From positions 1 to 43,775 of the forward strand of contig CABYOG010000003.1 in NCBI GenBank assembly GCA_902520575.1: a stretch of 43,775 nt of DNA. The letters run 5' to 3'. How positions within the stretch are numbered: the stretch's first letter is position 1; each line of letters begins with the position of its first letter. Shown here in pieces: positions 21,994-33,080 of this stretch. The DNA is from an uncultured SAR116 cluster alpha proteobacterium (lineage in GTDB: Bacteria; Pseudomonadota; Alphaproteobacteria; Puniceispirillales; Puniceispirillaceae). The translations under genes were made by a program, and so were the position numbers. The notes under the pieces are model-generated. The model did not search any database, was not told the origin of the DNA, and was given only the letters and a program-made list of their open reading frames with translations.

Positions 21994-22070
21994 TTTTCTG
22001 ATATCCCCCTTTTGATATCTTTTTGGTCTGCGTTAACGCTGACATATGTTTGACTGACACTAAACTACAG

Positions 22071-24944
22071 TCATTCGGCTGCCACATGTTGCGAATTTTT
22101 TGTCAATGCTGACTGAACAAGTATGTCCTGTTCAAGTCGGTGACGTGCGGCCGATCCCGTTGCTGGAGAAGCAGATTCTTTACGTCCGCAATAGACCAGA
22201 CGAGCTGACTTCATTCCAATATCAGACATAACATTTTCAATATGCTCACGCACAAAAGACCAAGCCCCCATATTTCTTGGCTCTTCCTGACACCAAACAA
22301 CTTCTGCCTTGGGGGTTTCAGCCAAATGTTCTTTGAGCGCTTTGCGAGGAAAAGGATATAATTGCTCTAACCTTAGAATTCTCACTCCTGTTAGTTTCTC
22401 CTTATCTCGCCCTTCAGCTAAGTCGTAAAACACCTTGCCAGAACAGAGAACTACACGTTCAATAGACTTCAAATCCTTGCTTTCGCCGTTTTCATATAAC
22501 ACTCGGTGGAATGTACTACCGTTTGTGAATTCATCTATGTGCGATACGCAATTCTTGTTACGGAGTAGTGATTTTGGCGTCATGACTACGAGCGGCTTTC
22601 TGAATTCTCTTTTCAACTGCCGCCTAAGCATATGGAAGTAGTTTGCTGGTGTCGAAGGATAGCAAACTTGCATGTTATCTTCTGCGCACAGCTGGAGGTA
22701 ACGCTCTAAGCGGGCAGATGAATGTTCAGGTCCCTGCCCCTCATAGCCATGTGGCAACAACAACACCAGTCCGTTCATGCGCAACCACTTGGCCTCACCC
22801 GAGCTAATAAACTGATCAATAACAACTTGCGCACCATTGGCAAAGTCGCCAAATTGAGCTTCCCACATTACAAGCGCATTTGGTTCAGCCATTGCGTACC
22901 CATATTCGAAACCCATTACAGCTACTTCTGAAAGGGGTGAGTCGATCACTTCAAAATAAGCCTGATTAGGAGACAAATTTGTAAGTGGGATATAGCGGCC
23001 TTCATTTTTTTGATCTACAAAAACAGCGTGACGCTGGCTAAAGGTACCTCTCCCGCTATCCTGACCAGACAGTCGAACAGGATGGCCTTCAAGTAGCAAA
23101 GAGCCAAAGGCCAAATGTTCAGCTGTTGCCCAGTCAATCCCCACACCTGTTTCAATTGCCTTTTTACGCGAATCAACCACGCGCTTTAATTTGGAATGAG
23201 CATCAATATTGCCTGGAATTGTCGTCATGACCGTTCCAATTTGCCGCAGAAGTTCTACTGAACAGGATGTGATGCCACGACGCGCATCCTCGTCAGGCGC
23301 TTTGCCTAATCCTGTCCATTTTCCTTCCAGCCAATCTGCCTTATTTTGCTTGAAAGTTGTTCCGGCTTCAAATTCCGCATCAAGGTGATTTTTGTTGTTA
23401 TCTACAATCTCATTTGCCTGATCAGGCGTCAGTACTTTTTCGGAGATCAATTGCCGCGCATAAAGTTCACGTGTACTGGGATGATTTTTGATCTTTTTAT
23501 ACATTAGCGGCTGGGTGAATGACGGCTCATCGCCCTCATTGTGCCCAAAACGCCGATAGCAAAACATATCAATAATGACATCAGTTTTGAACGCCTGCTT
23601 GAATTCCACTGCTATGCGCGCTGAGTGAACCACAGCTTCAGGGTCATCGCCGTTAACATGTAAAATTGGAGCCATGACCATTTTGCCCACATCTGTCGGA
23701 TAAGGTGATGAACGTGAATAAGCGGGGCTGGTTGTGAAGCCTATTTGGTTATTCACAATAATATGAATAGTTCCCCCTGTCCTATAACCGCGCAGAGCTG
23801 AAAAATCAAAGGTTTCCGCAACTACCCCCTGACCTGCAAACGCAGCATCACCATGCAGAAGAATGCCAAGAACCGCGTTCCGGCCTGTATCCTCAATCTG
23901 GTCCTGTTTGGCGCGCACACGCCCGATCACCACAGGATCTACAATTTCCAGATGAGATGGATTCGGTGCAAGCGATAAGTGGATTTCATTTTCATCAAAC
24001 ACCCGATCAGCTGACACGCCCATATGGTATTTCACATCACCTGAGCCCCCAGCTTCCTCAGGGTTTGCTGGATTACCTAAGAACTCAGAAATGATCGCCC
24101 GAAAAGGCTTGTCCATCACATTATTTAGAACATTCAGCCTGCCTCTATGCGGCATGCCGATCACGACTTCCTTTACCCCAAGCTGGCCACCGCGCTTCAG
24201 GATCTGCTCTATTGCGGGGATCAGGGCCTCCCCACCATCTAGACCAAAACGCTTTGTGCCAACATATTTTTTGTGCAGGAATTGCTCAAAACCCTCCGCC
24301 GCCACAAGCTTTTCATAAATCGCAATTTTACCCCGGTTTGTAAAATCAGTCTTGTTACCAATGGCTTCTATACGTTCTTGAATCCAGGCTTTCTGGTTTG
24401 GATCCTGAATATGCATAAACTCAACACCAATTGTGGAACAATAGGTCTTTTTGAGCACATCAAGAATTTCATTGAGCGTGGCAATTTCAAGACCTAGAAC
24501 ATAGTTTATAAAAATTGGCCTATCAAAATCATCCTCAGAAAAGCCATAGGTTGCCGGATCTAACTCAGGATGGATTTCTTCTTCAGCCAGATCCAAGGGG
24601 TCAAGCTTTGCCAGAAGATGCCCTCTGATCCTATATGCTCTGATCAGCATGATAGCACGCAAACTGTCTAGCGTGGCTGAACGCACATCACCCGCCATCA
24701 AATCACGGTCGCCTGCGATCCCTTTGGCAACAGCTTTTATTGACGCTTCAGGGTCATTTGCTCCAACAATTTTGGACGGACCTGAACCCCAGCCGGGTAC
24801 AGACTCAATATCATTGGAAAGTGCTCCAAGGCCAGAAAACCACTCTGCCCACTGGCTGTCCACATTAGCCGGGTTATCTGCCCAAGCCCTGTGCATTTCA
24901 GCAATAAAGGTCGCGTTCGCCCCTGACAGGAAACTCGTATCCAT
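22071..24944 (-). CDS. sucA: 2-oxoglutarate dehydrogenase E1 component
   Basis: E1 decarboxylates 2-oxoglutarate with thiamine diphosphate and succinylates the E2 lipoyl arm. The ThDP site is visible as HGDAAFAGQGVVAETF through NNQIGFTT. The GMPHRGRLNVLNNV, YHMGVSADR, RRFGHNEGDEPSFTQP and HGYEGQGPEHSSARLERYLQL stretches are hallmarks of SucA/OdhA. Start choice is uncertain: ATG 24944 gives MDTSFLSGANATF, the usual alphaproteobacterial N-terminus, behind a GGGGGTG; in-frame ATGs at 24956 and 24974 and an open frame to 25007 exist. About 957 residues results. A 7-bp inverted repeat lies just upstream, and 130 bases separate it from sucD. Confidence 0.96.
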   Translation of the reverse strand: MDTSFLSGANATFIAEMHRAWADNPANVDSQWAEWFSGLGALSNDIESVPGWGSGPSKIVGANDPEASIKAVAKGIAGDRDLMAGDVRSATLDSLRAIMLIRAYRIRGHLLAKLDPLDLAEEEIHPELDPATYGFSEDDFDRPIFINYVLGLEIATLNEILDVLKKTYCSTIGVEFMHIQDPNQKAWIQERIEAIGNKTDFTNRGKIAIYEKLVAAEGFEQFLHKKYVGTKRFGLDGGEALIPAIEQILKRGGQLGVKEVVIGMPHRGRLNVLNNVMDKPFRAIISEFLGNPANPEEAGGSGDVKYHMGVSADRVFDENEIHLSLAPNPSHLEIVDPVVIGRVRAKQDQIEDTGRNAVLGILLHGDAAFAGQGVVAETFDFSALRGYRTGGTIHIIVNNQIGFTTSPAYSRSSPYPTDVGKMVMAPILHVNGDDPEAVVHSARIAVEFKQAFKTDVIIDMFCYRRFGHNEGDEPSFTQPLMYKKIKNHPSTRELYARQLISEKVLTPDQANEIVDNNKNHLDAEFEAGTTFKQNKADWLEGKWTGLGKAPDEDARRGITSCSVELLRQIGTVMTTIPGNIDAHSKLKRVVDSRKKAIETGVGIDWATAEHLAFGSLLLEGHPVRLSGQDSGRGTFSQRHAVFVDQKNEGRYIPLTNLSPNQAYFEVIDSPLSEVAVMGFEYGYAMAEPNALVMWEAQFGDFANGAQVVIDQFISSGEAKWLRMNGLVLLLPHGYEGQGPEHSSARLERYLQLCAEDNMQVCYPSTPANYFHMLRRQLKREFRKPLVVMTPKSLLRNKNCVSHIDEFTNGSTFHRVLYENGESKDLKSIERVVLCSGKVFYDLAEGRDKEKLTGVRILRLEQLYPFPRKALKEHLAETPKAEVVWCQEEPRNMGAWSFVREHIENVMSDIGMKSARLVYCGRKESASPATGSAARHRLEQDILVQSALTKNSQHVAAE

Positions 24945-24965
24945 GCTCACCCCCATGTTCTTCGC

Positions 24966-24991
24966 GACCGCTTCCATAAGCAACAGCGGTC
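24966..24991 (-). other. Stem-loop in the sucA upstream region
   Basis: GACCGCT (24966-24972) and AGCGGTC (24985-24991) form a perfect 7-bp inverted repeat with a 12-base loop, about 22 bases before the chosen sucA start. It may structure the sucA leader or be an intercistronic processing site. If translation starts further upstream it is simply coding. Confidence 0.35.
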
Positions 24992-25074
24992 TTATGTGAA
25001 GTATCACTCTTTATATTGTTGCAGAGCAAGTCATCTTAGCGTGAAAAACCCTGTTGTCTGCACCCTTTTCCCGA

Positions 25075-25953
25075 TTAAAAACTATTTACAGCTTGCGTAA
25101 TCGCCTCACCAAGTCCAGATGGTGACGGCGCCATCACGAAGCCAGCAGCTTCCATTGCCGCAATTTTATCAACAGCCGCTCCACTTCCGCCTGCAACAAT
25201 TGCGCCAGCATGTCCCATACGCCGACCTGGCGGGGCAGTCTGGCCAGCAATAAACCCTGCAATTGGCTTTTTATTCGGATGTGCCGCATAAAAAGTAGCC
25301 GCCTCTTCTTCTGCTGATCCACCAATCTCACCAATCATCACAATCGCCTCTGTCTGAGCGTCATTTAAGAACAAATCAAGACAATCAATGAAATTCGTAC
25401 CATTTACTGGATCACCGCCGATGCCAATGCAGGTTGACTGTCCAAATCCGATGGCTGTGGTTTGGGCCACAGCCTCATAGGTCAACGTACCTGAGCGTGA
25501 AACTATACCTACTTTCCCGACCTGATGTATATGACCAGGCATGATCCCAATTTTGCACCCGCCTGGGGTGATAATTCCTGGACAGTTTGGCCCAATCAGG
25601 CGACTTTTTGAACCGGAAAGTGCGCGCTTAACCGCAACCATATCCTGAACCGGAATACCTTCTGTTATGCAGACAATCAGGGGTATCTCCGCAGCAATTG
25701 CTTCCAAAATAGAATCAGCCGCAAATGGCGGCGGTACATAAATGACAGTAGCTGTCGCATCTGTTTCCCGGCGAGCCTCTGCAACAGTATTAAACACAGG
25801 TAGGCCGAGATGTGTCTGCCCGCCTTTGCCTGGCGTCACCCCGCCAACCATCTGCGTGCCATAGTCAATTGCCTGCTGACTGTGGAATGTGCCTTGTGCG
25901 CCAGTAAAGCCCTGGCAAACCACTTTGGTTGTCTTATCAACTAATACAGCCAT
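25075..25953 (-). CDS. sucD: Succinate-CoA ligase subunit alpha
   Basis: With SucC this enzyme converts succinyl-CoA to succinate with formation of ATP or GTP. The 292 residues contain the CoA-binding Rossmann domain ([36 protein letters not shown]) and the phosphorylated His248 in [12 protein letters not shown]. The [11 protein letters not shown] stretch is also conserved. It begins 4 bases after the sucC stop, with a GGGAG ribosome-binding site inside the end of sucC. Confidence 0.98.
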   Translation of the reverse strand: MAVLVDKTTKVVCQGFTGAQGTFHSQQAIDYGTQMVGGVTPGKGGQTHLGLPVFNTVAEARRETDATATVIYVPPPFAADSILEAIAAEIPLIVCITEGIPVQDMVAVKRALSGSKSRLIGPNCPGIITPGGCKIGIMPGHIHQVGKVGIVSRSGTLTYEAVAQTTAIGFGQSTCIGIGGDPVNGTNFIDCLDLFLNDAQTEAIVMIGEIGGSAEEEAATFYAAHPNKKPIAGFIAGQTAPPGRRMGHAGAIVAGGSGAAVDKIAAMEAAGFVMAPSPSGLGEAITQAVNSF

Positions 25954-25957
25954 CCGC

Positions 25958-27124
25958 TTATGCTCCCTTTACAGCAGCAACAATTTTTTTGGCTGCGTCA
26001 CCAAGATTATCTGCTGATATGATCGCAAGGCCTGATTCGCCCATTATTTGCTTACCCTTCTCAACATTTGTACCCTCAAGACGTACAACAAGCGGTTTAG
26101 TGAGTCCCAACGTGCGGGCGGCTTCAACGACACCTTCAGCAATAACATCACAACGCATAATGCCGCCAAAGATATTAACGAGAATACCCTCAACATTTCT
26201 ATCAGACAGAATAATTTTAAATGCTTCTGTCACCCGCTCAGTTGTGGCGCTGCCACCCACATCTAAAAAGTTTGCAGGCTCACCACCTTCGAGCTTGATG
26301 ATATCCATGGTCGCCATCGCTAGACCAGCTCCATTGACCATGCACCCAATCGTACCATCCAACTTAATGTAATTCAGGTCAAATTCAGACGCTTTAACTT
26401 CACGCTCATCTTCCTCGGTGAGGTCTCGCAGCGCCAGCACATCTTTCTGGCGGAACAACGCATTATCATCGAAGCTCATCTTAGCATCCAGAGCCAGCAA
26501 ATCACCTGAACTTGTAACCACCAGCGGGTTGATTTCAACAAGGGATGCATCAAGCTCTATAAAGGCTCTGTAGATACCCGACAAAAATCCTGAAGCCTGT
26601 TTTCCAGTTATGCCTGTCAGCTTCAGCGCATAAGCAACGGACCGAATATGATGCGACTTCAGGCCAGTGGCCGGGTCGATCAAAATTGTCAAGATACGTT
26701 CAGGCGTCTCAGCAGCAACAGCTTCAATATCCATACCACCTTCTGTGGAGGCGATAATCGTGATCTGGCTCGAACTTCTATCAACTAGCATGGACAGATA
26801 GAGCTCAGTTGCGATATCACATCCCTCTTCAATGTAGAGCCGCTGAACCTCTTTACCTGCTGGACCTGTCTGATGAGTGACAAGTGTTGAGCCTAAAATA
26901 CGCTGAGCTTCTGTTTTGACCTCTGCTGCAGAAGTCACAACCTTCACTCCACCTGCCTTACCACGGCCACCAGCATGAATCTGAGCTTTAACAACGGTGA
27001 CATCGCTGCCCAGCTTCTTTGCAGCGGACACGGCCTCATCCACTGTGAATGCAGCTATTCCTTTTGGAACAGCCACGCCAAACCCCCGAAGCAGTTCTTT
27101 TGCCTGATGTTCGTGAATATTCAT
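25958..27124 (-). CDS. sucC: ADP-forming succinate-CoA ligase subunit beta
   Basis: The beta subunit binds succinate and the nucleotide through an ATP-grasp domain and carries the specificity for ADP or GDP. The 388 residues start with the classic [12 protein letters not shown] and continue with [18 protein letters not shown] (ATP-grasp). Later, [16 protein letters not shown] with [12 protein letters not shown] and [15 protein letters not shown] form the CoA-ligase part. AGGGA precedes the ATG. It follows mdh after 67 bases and is coupled to sucD. Confidence 0.98.
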   Translation of the reverse strand: MNIHEHQAKELLRGFGVAVPKGIAAFTVDEAVSAAKKLGSDVTVVKAQIHAGGRGKAGGVKVVTSAAEVKTEAQRILGSTLVTHQTGPAGKEVQRLYIEEGCDIATELYLSMLVDRSSSQITIIASTEGGMDIEAVAAETPERILTILIDPATGLKSHHIRSVAYALKLTGITGKQASGFLSGIYRAFIELDASLVEINPLVVTSSGDLLALDAKMSFDDNALFRQKDVLALRDLTEEDEREVKASEFDLNYIKLDGTIGCMVNGAGLAMATMDIIKLEGGEPANFLDVGGSATTERVTEAFKIILSDRNVEGILVNIFGGIMRCDVIAEGVVEAARTLGLTKPLVVRLEGTNVEKGKQIMGESGLAIISADNLGDAAKKIVAAVKGA

Positions 27125-27191
27125 CCTACTTTCCCTTCATCTGAAAGCTGATCCGCGCACTAACCAGCTGTTCAGCCAAAAAAATACGGGT

Positions 27192-28154
<963 letters not shown>

Positions 28155-28285
28155 TTAAATTTTTACGTAGTTTACCGTGCCGTGCTAAACCAATACACGG
28201 GTCACGCGATTCAGCAGGATTCTATATTTTTTCCTACAAAATTTAACACGTAACCGCAAGCTATATCATCTGTCTCGCTTGGGGC

Positions 28286-29401
28286 TCATGAATTGATTTG
28301 CATTCCTCGCAGCTGGGCCATTTCCTGCAAGCGTGAACAAGTTCTTTCAAATTCAAAGCCCCATCTGTCACCCTGGTACAGTCTGTCGACCTGCGCAGCA
28401 GCGCTAGCGATCATAAAACGGCCCCTGTCATACAGCGCATCAACCAGCCACATAAGCCGCCTCGCTTCATTCTGACTTGTGTCATCCAGAATCGGAATAT
28501 CGCGAAGAACCAATCCCGAAAACCGATCCGCGACAGCCAGATAATCACGCACACCAAGCGGCTGGCCACACAAGCGGCGAAAGCTAACATCAACCACATC
28601 ACCAGCAACACGTTCAAAGGATAATGAGCGGCCAGAAAATATCATGGTCTCACAGCTTATTTCTGAGCCCCCACCCAACGTTGAGAAAATCTGATCAAGT
28701 TCTGCGCCTACACTGGCATCACTAGCGGCTGGCTGCAGGTGCCAGCCAGATACAGACGCTAAAAAGACCTTCCGCCAATCCTGGCCGGAGGCAATTTCAT
28801 AGATGTTCAACCGCATATTCAAATCATCAATGAAAGGCAGAAATCTGTCTCTATGCAGCCCATCAAGATAGAGCAGGTCTGGCGGCCGGTTTGACGTGGT
28901 CACTAGAACCATACCCCTGTCCCACATTGCCAAAAACAAACGGCTAATGATCATCGCATCTGCTATATCGCGAACTTCCATCTCATCAAAACAGATGATC
29001 TGCCCGCCAGCCATCAGCTTGTCCGCGGCCCGGGAAATTGGGTCAGCATGTTCGGCCTGGCGAGCGGACTGCACCTCATTCTGGGCTTTCACCATAAAGT
29101 CGTGGAAATGAAACCGCTGACTGTTAAGAGGCTTTGCTGCTTTAGCGAACATATCCATCAACATCGTTTTACCACGGCCGACACCTCCATAAAGATACAG
29201 GCCCTTTACTGTATTTTTTGCCTCTTTACCAAACCCAAATAAACGGCGAATTGGTCCGAAACTCCGGCTGTGTTGTGCGGGTTGCAGGGCTTCAAACAGA
29301 TTTTCAAGATGCATAACAGCATCAGCCTGACCTTCATCAGGCTGCAATTCACCTGAGCTTATCTTTGTCTCGTAGAGTGCATGCGGTGAAACTGTTGTCA
29401 T
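28286..29401 (-). CDS. zapE: Cell division protein ZapE / AFG1-like ATPase
   Basis: Members are P-loop ATPases: E. coli ZapE acts on FtsZ rings under low oxygen, and mitochondrial Afg1/LACE1 helps turn over respiratory subunits. The 371 residues carry Walker A GGVGRGKT at 72-79 in the context LYLYGGVGRGKTMLMDMF, Walker B with the sensor region ICFDEMEVRDIADAMI, and TTSNRPPDLLYLDGLHRDRFLPFI, all diagnostic. The C-terminal ASAAAQVDRLYQGDRWGFEFERTCSRLQEM is also typical. No ribosome-binding site is visible before the ATG. It sits between sdhB (28 bases) and mdh, inside the TCA gene block. Confidence 0.94.
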   Translation of the reverse strand: MTTVSPHALYETKISSGELQPDEGQADAVMHLENLFEALQPAQHSRSFGPIRRLFGFGKEAKNTVKGLYLYGGVGRGKTMLMDMFAKAAKPLNSQRFHFHDFMVKAQNEVQSARQAEHADPISRAADKLMAGGQIICFDEMEVRDIADAMIISRLFLAMWDRGMVLVTTSNRPPDLLYLDGLHRDRFLPFIDDLNMRLNIYEIASGQDWRKVFLASVSGWHLQPAASDASVGAELDQIFSTLGGGSEISCETMIFSGRSLSFERVAGDVVDVSFRRLCGQPLGVRDYLAVADRFSGLVLRDIPILDDTSQNEARRLMWLVDALYDRGRFMIASAAAQVDRLYQGDRWGFEFERTCSRLQEMAQLRGMQINS

Positions 29402-29429
29402 TACAATAGCAGTTTTGCTTTGCTCGGAC

Positions 29430-30212
29430 CTAACCTTGCCTCTGAACCATTAGCTTTTTAATTTCACCAATAGCCTTGCCTGGATTTAAACCTTTCGGGC
29501 AAGTTTTCGCACAGTTCATGATGGTATGACAACGATACAGGCGGAAAGGGTCCTCCAACGCATCAAGGCGTTCGCCTTTATATTCATCACGGCTGTCAGC
29601 AATCCAACGATAGGCTTGAAGCAGAACAGCCGGACCGAGATATCTGTCCCCGTTCCACCAATAAGAGGGGCAAGATGTCGTGCAGCTAAAACATAAAACA
29701 CATTCCCACAAGCCATCTATTTTTTCCCGTTCTTCTGGTGATTGCTTGCGCTCGCGTCCCTTTGGGTCAGGTGTTTCTGTTTTAAGCCAGGGTTCAACGG
29801 ACGTCAGCTGTGCATAAGCATGGGTCAAATCTGGAACCAGATCCTTGACCACAGGCATGTGAGGCAGCGGATAGATATTCACATCACCTTTCACCTCATC
29901 AATTGATTTAAGGCAGGCAAGCGTGTTTGACCCGTCAATATTCATCGAACAGGACCCACAGATACCCTCTCGGCAAGAGCGCCGGAAAGTCAGACTAGAA
30001 TCCATCTCATTCTTAATTTTAATCAACGCATCAAGAACCATCGGGCCGCATTCATCCAGATCAATTTCAAAACTATCTAAACGAGGATTCTCATCATCCT
30101 CTGGCGACCAGCGATAGATTGTGAATGTCCGGGTATTCTGAGCACAATCCTTTGCCGGATGATGTGTGCCCATGGTGACCTTTGAGTTCCGCGGCAGAGT
30201 AAATTGCGCCAT
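29430..30212 (-). CDS. sdhB: Succinate dehydrogenase iron-sulfur subunit
   Basis: SdhB passes electrons from the SdhA flavin to ubiquinone through three iron-sulfur clusters on the inner face of the membrane. ATG 30212 follows AGGAAAGG and gives 260 residues; the open frame to 30296 adds a Cys-rich stretch inside the 3' end of sdhA without family match. The 2Fe-2S motif is [15 protein letters not shown] with a later C in NTLACL. The 4Fe-4S and 3Fe-4S motifs are [16 protein letters not shown] and [21 protein letters not shown]. The order sdhCDAB is the standard one. Confidence 0.98.
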   Translation of the reverse strand: MAQFTLPRNSKVTMGTHHPAKDCAQNTRTFTIYRWSPEDDENPRLDSFEIDLDECGPMVLDALIKIKNEMDSSLTFRRSCREGICGSCSMNIDGSNTLACLKSIDEVKGDVNIYPLPHMPVVKDLVPDLTHAYAQLTSVEPWLKTETPDPKGRERKQSPEEREKIDGLWECVLCFSCTTSCPSYWWNGDRYLGPAVLLQAYRWIADSRDEYKGERLDALEDPFRLYRCHTIMNCAKTCPKGLNPGKAIGEIKKLMVQRQG

Positions 30213-30255
30213 CTTAACCTTTCCTACTGTTAAAATCTTCAGCCCTGCAAAACAT

Positions 30256-32046
30256 TTAATACACACGCGCGACCGGCGGCACAGACTGCACCTCATTGGT
30301 CAGCGTATTCAACGTTACATCACGATAGCCTGTTGTTGACTGGTTATTTTCATCCAGCCACATGACTGTATGTTTCATCCAGTTTTTATCATCACGATCC
30401 GGGAAATCTTCGTGTGCATGCGCTCCGCGTGATTCTGTACGCTGATGTGCAGACCGCACGGTCACAAGGGCCTGACCCATTAAATTTTCAAGTTCAAGTG
30501 CCTCAACAAGGTCAGTATTCCATATGAGTGATCTGTCCTTAATTCCAATATCTGCAATACTAGAAGCGATTTCATCCATCTTGCGCACACCATCATTAAG
30601 CGAGGCACCAGAACGGAAAACAGCAGCATACTGTTGCATTGAACGCTGCATATCCAACCGCAAATTACCGACCTTCACTTCTCCTTTAGCATGACGCATG
30701 CGATCGAGGCGATCCAGAGCCTTATCCGTGGACGCCGAGTGCACAGGCGGCAGGGTTGCCCCTGGCGTCACGGTCTCTGCAGCCCGCTTTGCTGACGCCC
30801 TACCAAAAACAACAATATCCAATAATGAGTTTGTACCCAATCTATTTGCCCCGTGAACAGAAACACAGGCAGCCTCACCAATCGCCATCAAGCCTGGCGC
30901 AACTCGGTTTTGGTCATCTGCTGTAGGTGAGAGCACCTCACCATGGTAGTTGGTTGGAATACCGCCCATATTGTAATGAACAGTTGGCAATACAGGTATC
31001 GGCTCTCTTGTAATATCCACACCACAGAAGATCCGGGCTGTTTCAGTGATGCCGGGCAGCCGTTCATGCAAGGTTGCCGCATCAAGATGCTCAAGATGAA
31101 GCAGAATATGGTCTTTCATTGGCCCAACGCCACGGCCTTCATTGATTTCCATTGTCATTGCCCGGCTAACCACATCACGGCTGGCTAAATCCTTGGCAGT
31201 TGGGGCATAGCGTTCCATAAAACGCTCGCCTTCCGAATTGGTTAGATAACCGCCTTCACCACGCGCGCCCTCAGTAATCAGAACGCCAGCACCATAAACA
31301 CCAGTCGGGTGGAACTGGACAAATTCCATGTCCTGAAGCGGCAACCCAGCGCGCAGAGCCATGGCATTGCCGTCCCCAGTGCATGTGTGAGCAGATGTGC
31401 AGGAAAAATAGACCCGGCCATACCCACCAGTAGCTAGCACAGTCCGCTGTCCCAGAAACCTGTGGATAGCCCCATCTTCCATAGACAGGGCTAATACACC
31501 CTGGCAGGCCCCATTATCATCCATGATCAAATCAATCGCATAATATTCAACAAAGAATTCTGCCTTGTGGCGGAGACATTGCTGATACAGCGTATGCAGA
31601 ATAGCATGACCTGTGCGGTCAGCAGCCGCGCAGGCACGGCGTGCGATATTTTTGCCATAGTCCAAGGTGTGCCCTCCAAAAGGGCGCTGATAAATATTGC
31701 CGTCATCCGTGCGCGAAAACGGCACTCCATAATGCTCAAGCTCAATGACAGACGGAATCGCTTCACGGCACATATATTCAATAGCGTCCTGATCACCTAA
31801 CCAGTCAGACCCCTTGACCGTGTCATACATATGGAATTTCCAGTTATCGCCTTCACCCATGTTATTAAGGGCTGCGCCAATGCCGCCTTGTGCCGCAACC
31901 GTGTGCGAGCGAGTTGGAAAGACTTTAGTGATACAGGCTGTGCGCAACCCAGATGTTGCCATCCCTAACGTTGCCCGCAAACCAGCACCACCTGCCCCGA
32001 CAACCACAACATCAAGGTGATGATCGGTAATGTCATATGCGCTCAT
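30256..32046 (-). CDS. sdhA: Succinate dehydrogenase flavoprotein subunit
   Basis: SdhA oxidises succinate to fumarate with covalently bound FAD. The 596 residues contain the FAD-binding GAGGAGLRA at 17-25, the flavin-linked His48 in [11 protein letters not shown], the substrate-site [23 protein letters not shown], and the active-site region with [25 protein letters not shown] in the C-terminal half and the [23 protein letters not shown] stretch are also standard. GGAG lies 7 bases before the ATG. A 126-base spacer with a hairpin separates it from sdhD, longer than other gaps in the operon. Confidence 0.98.
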   Translation of the reverse strand: MSAYDITDHHLDVVVVGAGGAGLRATLGMATSGLRTACITKVFPTRSHTVAAQGGIGAALNNMGEGDNWKFHMYDTVKGSDWLGDQDAIEYMCREAIPSVIELEHYGVPFSRTDDGNIYQRPFGGHTLDYGKNIARRACAAADRTGHAILHTLYQQCLRHKAEFFVEYYAIDLIMDDNGACQGVLALSMEDGAIHRFLGQRTVLATGGYGRVYFSCTSAHTCTGDGNAMALRAGLPLQDMEFVQFHPTGVYGAGVLITEGARGEGGYLTNSEGERFMERYAPTAKDLASRDVVSRAMTMEINEGRGVGPMKDHILLHLEHLDAATLHERLPGITETARIFCGVDITREPIPVLPTVHYNMGGIPTNYHGEVLSPTADDQNRVAPGLMAIGEAACVSVHGANRLGTNSLLDIVVFGRASAKRAAETVTPGATLPPVHSASTDKALDRLDRMRHAKGEVKVGNLRLDMQRSMQQYAAVFRSGASLNDGVRKMDEIASSIADIGIKDRSLIWNTDLVEALELENLMGQALVTVRSAHQRTESRGAHAHEDFPDRDDKNWMKHTVMWLDENNQSTTGYRDVTLNTLTNEVQSVPPVARVY

Positions 32047-32131
32047 AATTTAACTCCACAACAATCCAGCCCTTTATCTACACCAGAGCTTTTTTCAAAT
32101 TTTTCTACCGACTACCATACCTTTATATTGG

Positions 32132-32170
32132 AACCCGCCACCCTATGTGCCAAGGGCAACAAGACGGGTT
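32132..32170 (-). other. Stem-loop between sdhD and sdhA
   Basis: AACCCG (32132-32137) pairs with CGGGTT (32165-32170), and CCCT/AGGG inside gives a second short stem. The structure begins just after the sdhD stop. On the transcribed (minus) strand no T-run follows, so it looks like a processing or stability element rather than a terminator. Confidence 0.4.
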
Positions 32171-32172
32171 TT

Positions 32173-32562
32173 CTATAATGCGACTTTAATAACACTTAAA
32201 ATTGCAAGAACGGCGGTGACAGATGCAGCCATTTTGACCGCCAAAATCGCTATTAGGCGCACACCCTCATTTGCCACATAATCTTCCAATACAACCTGGA
32301 GGCCCAAACTGGCATGCCAGAGACCAACAGCAACAAACAGCACCACAACAGTTGCGTTTGCCGGATGCGCCAACACATTCAGGGCTGTTTGATAGTCTGC
32401 CCCTGCTAAGCTTAACACAAGAAACACCATCCAGCTAACAAGACCCACCATCGCAACAGCACTAACACGCTGATGCCACCAATGATGTAGACCCGACTTT
32501 GCAGACCCAAGCCCACGGGCCCGTGCCAGAGGTGTTGACATAGATTTAGTCTGCCTTGTCAT
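32173..32562 (-). CDS. sdhD: Succinate dehydrogenase membrane anchor subunit
   Basis: SdhD anchors SdhAB in the membrane and, with SdhC, forms the ubiquinone site and holds heme b. ATG 32562 lies 7 bases after AAGGGGAG and gives 129 residues; earlier codons would overlap the sdhC stop region. Three membrane helices are visible at about 34-54, 70-92 and 102-126. The HHWWHQRVSAVAMV entry to helix 1 and the GLWHASLGLQVVLEDY segment (His83, Asp94, Tyr95) match SdhD. Family members vary strongly in sequence, so position between sdhC and sdhA also supports the call. Confidence 0.92.
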   Translation of the reverse strand: MTRQTKSMSTPLARARGLGSAKSGLHHWWHQRVSAVAMVGLVSWMVFLVLSLAGADYQTALNVLAHPANATVVVLFVAVGLWHASLGLQVVLEDYVANEGVRLIAILAVKMAASVTAVLAILSVIKVAL

Positions 32563-32585
32563 CTTACGACTCCCCTTATCTGGCA

Positions 32586-32963
32586 CTAGATATATATTAC
32601 AGTCCAGAGCAGAGCTGTCAGCACAACAGCCAGCGCAATTGCAACCCGGCCTGAAGCATATATTGCAGGGATATTCACCCCGATGACCGCATCCCAGAAC
32701 AAATGGCGGACCCCATTACAAGCATGATAAAACAGCGCCACACTATAGCCAAATAGCACCAGCTGACTGAGCGGATGGCCCACCGCAGACTGGGCTAGGG
32801 CAAAAGACGCTTCACCCGCCGCCAACATCATCAGCCAGACAGCCACAAAAATTGTTCCCGTAGACAACACTACACCCGACAGACGATGAGAAATTGACAT
32901 TAAAGCCGGCAGGGGCAGGCGATAAATCTGTAAATGAGGGGATAATGGACGAGGTTTTGTCAT
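32586..32963 (-). CDS. sdhC: Succinate dehydrogenase cytochrome b556 subunit
   Basis: SdhC is the larger anchor subunit and provides a heme ligand. ATG 32963 gives 125 residues beginning MTKPRPLSPHLQIYR, the family N-terminus, with a GGAG about 10 bases upstream; an in-frame ATG at 32999 lacks a ribosome-binding site. The SPHLQIYR and SISHRLSG signatures lie at 8-15 and 23-30, and YHACNGVRHLFWD at 79-91 contains the expected heme ligand His80. Three membrane helices (about 27-50, 65-88, 104-125) are clear. It opens the sdhCDAB-zapE unit; its promoter must lie in the 227 bases shared with the divergent kinase gene. Confidence 0.95.
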   Translation of the reverse strand: MTKPRPLSPHLQIYRLPLPALMSISHRLSGVVLSTGTIFVAVWLMMLAAGEASFALAQSAVGHPLSQLVLFGYSVALFYHACNGVRHLFWDAVIGVNIPAIYASGRVAIALAVVLTALLWTVIYI

Positions 32964-33080
32964 CACATTCACACTCCGCAAAATACTGGCCTCAGACATT
33001 ACACGGCCGTTTCTGAAAAAGTCATAGCGGATCAGGCTGGTTTTATCAATCTAAGTGCTACTTTTTATTACATAGCGGGA

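Noticed and set aside
21575..22015. Long open frame on the plus strand opposite sucB
   Set aside because: Ser/Thr/Ala-rich antisense shadow of the lipoyl and linker regions; no ribosome-binding site or family features. Similar long antisense frames opposite proA (3552-3986), mdh (27499-27948) and leuC (37035-37457) were rejected for the same reason.
30213..30296. Cys-rich N-terminal extension of sdhB
   Set aside because: It overlaps the end of sdhA, has no family match, and a good ribosome-binding site precedes ATG 30212.
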